From: Acidobacteriota bacterium
GTDB taxonomy: Bacteria > Acidobacteriota > Terriglobia > UBA7540
Assembly (NCBI GenBank): GCA_021787735.1
Contig: JAJYLL010000001.1
Coordinates: forward strand, 62,001-126,000
Direction of reading: 5' to 3'
DNA: 64,000 nucleotides
A model generated the notes under the pieces. It saw only the letters and a program-made list of their open reading frames with translations. It was not told the DNA's origin and did not search any database. The position numbers and the translations under genes are program-made. Numbering within the stretch: the stretch's first letter is position 1; the number at the start of each line of letters is the position of its first letter. Shown here piece after piece: positions 61,259 through 64,000 of the stretch.

Positions 61259-62524
61259 ATGCCAATCACTGAAACGCATGTTGATCCTGGCAAAACTCAG
61301 TCGAGCGCCAGGGTCTCTGGCTCTTTGCCGGACGACATTTTCAGCCTGCAGGAAACGCCGGGGTTGCTGGCGTCCCTCCGCGAGGGTCTTCGCGAATGGC
61401 GGCGGACCTCCAAACTGAAAGTTCCTGATGAATATTCCCGCGAGGCGATTCTTCCGGTCACAGAAATGCGTCCGTGGTACCGGGATTTCAAGGGCCAGAT
61501 CAAGTCCCTCTTTGAGAAGCCGACTGAACCCATCGGCCTGTTCAATCGCGCTCAGGAAAAGAAGCGCGCGCTATTCGGCGTGGTCGTTGCGGTGGCAGGC
61601 GGCGGAGCCGCCTACTGGTTTGGCGGCCCTAGGATGATCATTCTGGGAGTCGTTGGCGGCTACCTGGTTGGTGAAGGCATTGGTATCCTCGCCTTCAAGA
61701 AAAAGGAATACCCGCCAGACATCTGGCAGGATTACCAGCTGCAAAGGGCTTCATGGGTCAACTCCGTTCTGGTCCACGCAATTGCCATTCTAGCTCTGAT
61801 ACTGCCGTATTACATTTCTCAAATGCTTAACCCCGTCAAGGCGGCCAAAACAGAAGTTGTGGACATTTCACCTTTCCTGCCGCAGCTTCCGCCATCTGCC
61901 AACAAGGCAGGTGGTGGCGGTGGAGGCGGCGCTCGCACGCCGACGCCTCCATCAAAGGGCAAAGTTCCGCAATTTGCTGTAAACCAAATGGCCCCGCCGG
62001 AAGTGATGCCAAAAATAAAGCCTCTCCTGCCCGTAACCCCAACCTTGCTGGGACCGCCGCAACTTAAACTGCCGGATATGGCGGCCACCAATTTCGGTGA
62101 TCCCATGGGTGTGCCTGGGCCGCCTTCAGCCGGTCCGGGTTTTGGTGGTGGTATCGGCACGGGTGAAGGGACCGGAATCGGGTCCGGCAAGGGCGGCGGC
62201 CTGGGTCCTGGCCAGGGTGGTGGCACAGGCGGCGGCCTCTACAGCGTGGGTGGAAACGTCAGCGCGCCAATCCCGATCTACAAGCCCGAACCTCCTTATT
62301 CCGAGCAGGCACGCAAAGCCAAGTATCAGGGCACATGCGTGCTCTGGATTGTGGTGGACCAGTCCGGCAACGTTACTGATGCCCAGGTTGTCAAGCCTCT
62401 CGGCATGGGCCTGGATGAAAACGCTGTGACGACGGTCAGGACGTGGAAATTCAAGCCGGCCATGCGCAACGGCAGCCCGGTGCCCGTGAAGGTGATGGTA
62501 GAAGTCAGCTTCCGCCTGTTCTGA
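61259..62524 (+). CDS. TonB-family protein with multi-helix N terminus
   Basis: 421 residues from ATG 61259 (a TTG start at 61256 adds one residue). Residues 1-100 are soluble. Three hydrophobic helices follow: ALFGVVVAVAGGGAAYWFGG, MIILGVVGGYLVGEGIGILA, and WVNSVLVHAIAILALILPYY. A proline- and glycine-rich periplasmic spacer (residues 200-330, with runs of Gly and GTGEGTGIGSGKGGG) leads to a TonB C-terminal domain: YKPEPPYSEQARKAKYQGTC, LWIVVDQSGNVTDAQVVKPL, TVRTWKFKPAMRNGSPVPVK. Classical TonB has one helix, so this layout is unusual. It should energise outer-membrane receptors. No ExbB/ExbD is next to it. Confidence 0.85.
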   Translation: MPITETHVDPGKTQSSARVSGSLPDDIFSLQETPGLLASLREGLREWRRTSKLKVPDEYSREAILPVTEMRPWYRDFKGQIKSLFEKPTEPIGLFNRAQEKKRALFGVVVAVAGGGAAYWFGGPRMIILGVVGGYLVGEGIGILAFKKKEYPPDIWQDYQLQRASWVNSVLVHAIAILALILPYYISQMLNPVKAAKTEVVDISPFLPQLPPSANKAGGGGGGGARTPTPPSKGKVPQFAVNQMAPPEVMPKIKPLLPVTPTLLGPPQLKLPDMAATNFGDPMGVPGPPSAGPGFGGGIGTGEGTGIGSGKGGGLGPGQGGGTGGGLYSVGGNVSAPIPIYKPEPPYSEQARKAKYQGTCVLWIVVDQSGNVTDAQVVKPLGMGLDENAVTTVRTWKFKPAMRNGSPVPVKVMVEVSFRLF

Positions 62525-62634
62525 CAGGGATCTCCTCAACTTTTCCATTTCAGGTTAATATCTCTACGGCTGCAAGCCTGCGCGTGGGCCGCTGGGCTGC
62601 AAAAAAGTGCCTGCAGCGGGGTGTAGGGGCGTAA

Positions 62635-62742
62635 GATGACACTATTCAGCTCGCTAAAAAAGAAATTCGCACTGATGTGCTTTACGAAGTCGTTTGGCAA
62701 TTGCGAGAAGAGCGAGCCCTCGTAAACGGATGGGGTGATTAG
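62635..62742 (+). pseudogene. Short orphan coding fragment
   Basis: A 35-codon frame between stops reads DDTIQLAKKEIRTDVLYEVV and WQLREERALVNGWGD, which looks like natural protein but has no start codon or ribosome site. An overlapping 29-codon ORF with ATG 62636 (MTLFSSLKKKFALMCF...) is an alternative. Possibly the tail of a lost gene. Low certainty. Confidence 0.25.
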
Positions 62743-62798
62743 CAGGGGAACCGCCCCTCTCCGGAAATAATCTCAATAAAGCTATTCGGAGGTCTGAA

Positions 62799-63986
62799 AT
62801 GTCGGAACGACCGAGCGTTGGGATGTCGCGAGTTGAGGAAGCTGTCCGCGACCGTTACTCGCGGGGTGCGGTTACCGTTGAGCCGAACCTCTGTTGCCCT
62901 ACAGACTACGATCCCAAACTACTGAAGCTCATCCCGCAGGAGGTTCTCGAACGGGATTATGGGTGCGGCGACCCGACCCGCTTTCTTCAAGCGGGGCAAA
63001 CCGTATTGGACCTCGGCTCCGGAGCGGGAAAAGTGTGCTTTTTGGCGAGCCAGGTGGTCGGGCCCGTTGGACACGTTATTGGCGTGGACATGAACGATGA
63101 AATGCTCGGTGTAGCTCGTCGAAATGCGCCGGAGGTTGCAAGCCGGCTTGGATACGCAAATGTCGAATTCCGTAAGGGCAAGATTCAAGACCTCGCGCTG
63201 GATCTGGAAAAATTAGAAGCCTGGCTCCTAAAAAATCCAGTGCGAGTAGCAGCCGACATTGGACGGCTTGAGTCCGCAATGGAACGCTTCAGAGCGGCGG
63301 AGCCTCTGATTCCTGAGGGCTCGGTCGATGTAGTCGTTTCAAACTGTGTCTTGAACCTGGTGAAACCTGACGATAAGCAGAAGCTGTTTTCGGAACTATA
63401 CAGAGTCTTGCGACGCGGCGGGCGTGCCGTGATATCGGACATCGTAAGCGACGAAGATGTCCCGGACCGCCTCAAGGCAGACCCCGACCTTTGGAGCGGC
63501 TGCATATCAGGCGCTTTCCGTGAAGACCTTTTCCTGGAAGCGTTCGAACAAGCCGGCTTCTACGGCGTCAGTCTGCTCGACCGCCAGCGGGAGCCGTGGC
63601 AGACCGTCGAGGGAATTGAATTTCGCAGTGTAACCGTGGCCGCGTACAAGGGGAAAGAGGGCCCATGCTGGGACCAGAAACATGCCGTGGTTTATCGCGG
63701 GCCTTTCAAGAAAGTGGAAGACGACGACGGACACGTTCTGCGCCGCGGAATCCGCACCGCCGTTTGCGAAAAGACTTACAGAATCTACTCGCAAGACCCT
63801 TACGGCCCGCATTTCGAACTCGTCCCACCCCGAGTCTTGACTCCGCTGGAGGAGGCGCCACCCTTCCCTTGCGGCCGCGGCACGTTAAAGCGTGATCCCA
63901 AAGAGACGAAAGGTGAGGACTATCGGGTGACGACTGAGGCCGGGCCATGCTGTACAGGCGACGGATCCGAAGGGGGGTGCTGTTGA
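62799..63986 (+). CDS. ArsM-like arsenite/SAM-dependent methyltransferase with Cys-rich tail
   Basis: 395 residues with GGAGG six bases ahead of ATG. SAM motif I TVLDLGSGAGKVCFLASQVV, motif II HVIGVDMNDEMLG, and VVVSNCVLNLVKPDDKQKLF follow the ArsM layout, with Cys residues at NLCCPTDYD, DYGCGDPTR and SNCVLN that could bind As(III). An extra C-terminal domain (residues 270-380) precedes a CC-rich end: GPCCTGDGSEGGCC. Arsenite methylation is the likely role, by analogy. The stop overlaps the start of the next gene (TGATG at 63984-63988). Substrate not proven. Confidence 0.82.
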   Translation: MSERPSVGMSRVEEAVRDRYSRGAVTVEPNLCCPTDYDPKLLKLIPQEVLERDYGCGDPTRFLQAGQTVLDLGSGAGKVCFLASQVVGPVGHVIGVDMNDEMLGVARRNAPEVASRLGYANVEFRKGKIQDLALDLEKLEAWLLKNPVRVAADIGRLESAMERFRAAEPLIPEGSVDVVVSNCVLNLVKPDDKQKLFSELYRVLRRGGRAVISDIVSDEDVPDRLKADPDLWSGCISGAFREDLFLEAFEQAGFYGVSLLDRQREPWQTVEGIEFRSVTVAAYKGKEGPCWDQKHAVVYRGPFKKVEDDDGHVLRRGIRTAVCEKTYRIYSQDPYGPHFELVPPRVLTPLEEAPPFPCGRGTLKRDPKETKGEDYRVTTEAGPCCTGDGSEGGCC

Positions 63987-64000
63987 TGGGGGTCCAAACA
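63986..64000 (+). CDS. Start of a downstream gene cut by window end
   Basis: An ATG at 63986 overlaps the stop of the methyltransferase gene (TGATG) and opens MGVQT before the window ends. The overlap implies coupling to the ArsM-like gene. In arsenosugar or arsenic loci a radical SAM or transport gene often follows, but nothing here identifies it. Confidence 0.45.

Overview
The window reads as a chromosomal segment of an Acidobacteriota bacterium. The main taxonomic clue is a VWFA-related protein of the acidobacterial type (45368-47194). Supporting clues are the type IV pilus operon order, a secreted SYLF protein, several Tat-exported sugar-related enzymes and the general codon style. Genes are dense on both strands. 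No rRNA operon, CRISPR array or intact prophage is visible.

Layout. 1-9395: end of an aldehyde dehydrogenase, a SYLF lipid-binding protein, a DegP-type protease with a small peptidoglycan-binding partner, an ICMT-like methyltransferase, argS, a SAM methyltransferase and a two-domain TrkA-type protein. 9396-10899: repeat-rich scar with a MITE-like palindrome, a degenerate heptamer repeat and a 5'-truncated IS110 transposase. 10900-18333: Tat-exported DUF5054/GH38-like protein, M81 (MlrC-type) peptidase, sugar-porter MFS, PfkB sugar kinase, and a broken secreted gene fused in frame to the tail of a lost GH32 fructanase/invertase. This looks like a decaying sucrose or fructan operon. 18582-19343: tRNA-Arg and a frameshifted integrase. 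19804-25688: glucan phosphorylase, S41 protease, zinc-ribbon protein, tRNA-Ala and a HAD phosphatase.

25786-38962 is one long minus-strand block: pilB-pilT-pilC-pilS-pilR, a TMTC-like (GT-C plus TPR) gene, pilA, a second TMTC-like gene and lolA. pilA has a good sigma-54 -24/-12 promoter and an upstream TGTC/GACA palindrome that fits control by PilR. The two TMTC-like enzymes flanking the pilin suggest pilin or surface protein glycosylation. Next to it are an endonuclease III relative and an NtrY/NtrX two-component pair (39192-43667). 43743-51116 holds an EEP-family hydrolase, the 5' end of another IS110 element, the VWFA protein and the conserved phoH-ybeY-corC-era group.

51399-57989 is a compact minus-strand cluster: left-handed beta-helix acyltransferase, aldo/keto reductase, asparagine-synthase-like amidotransferase, acyl carrier protein, NAD-synthase-like amidase/ligase and acyl-AMP ligase. 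It looks like a biosynthetic pathway that activates an acid, loads it on a carrier and forms amides. I do not recognise the product, and it is the best candidate for an undescribed system here. 58484-64000: ABM monooxygenase, pepA, smpB, an unusual multi-TM TonB protein, and an ArsM-like methyltransferase with a cysteine-rich tail that overlaps the next, truncated gene.
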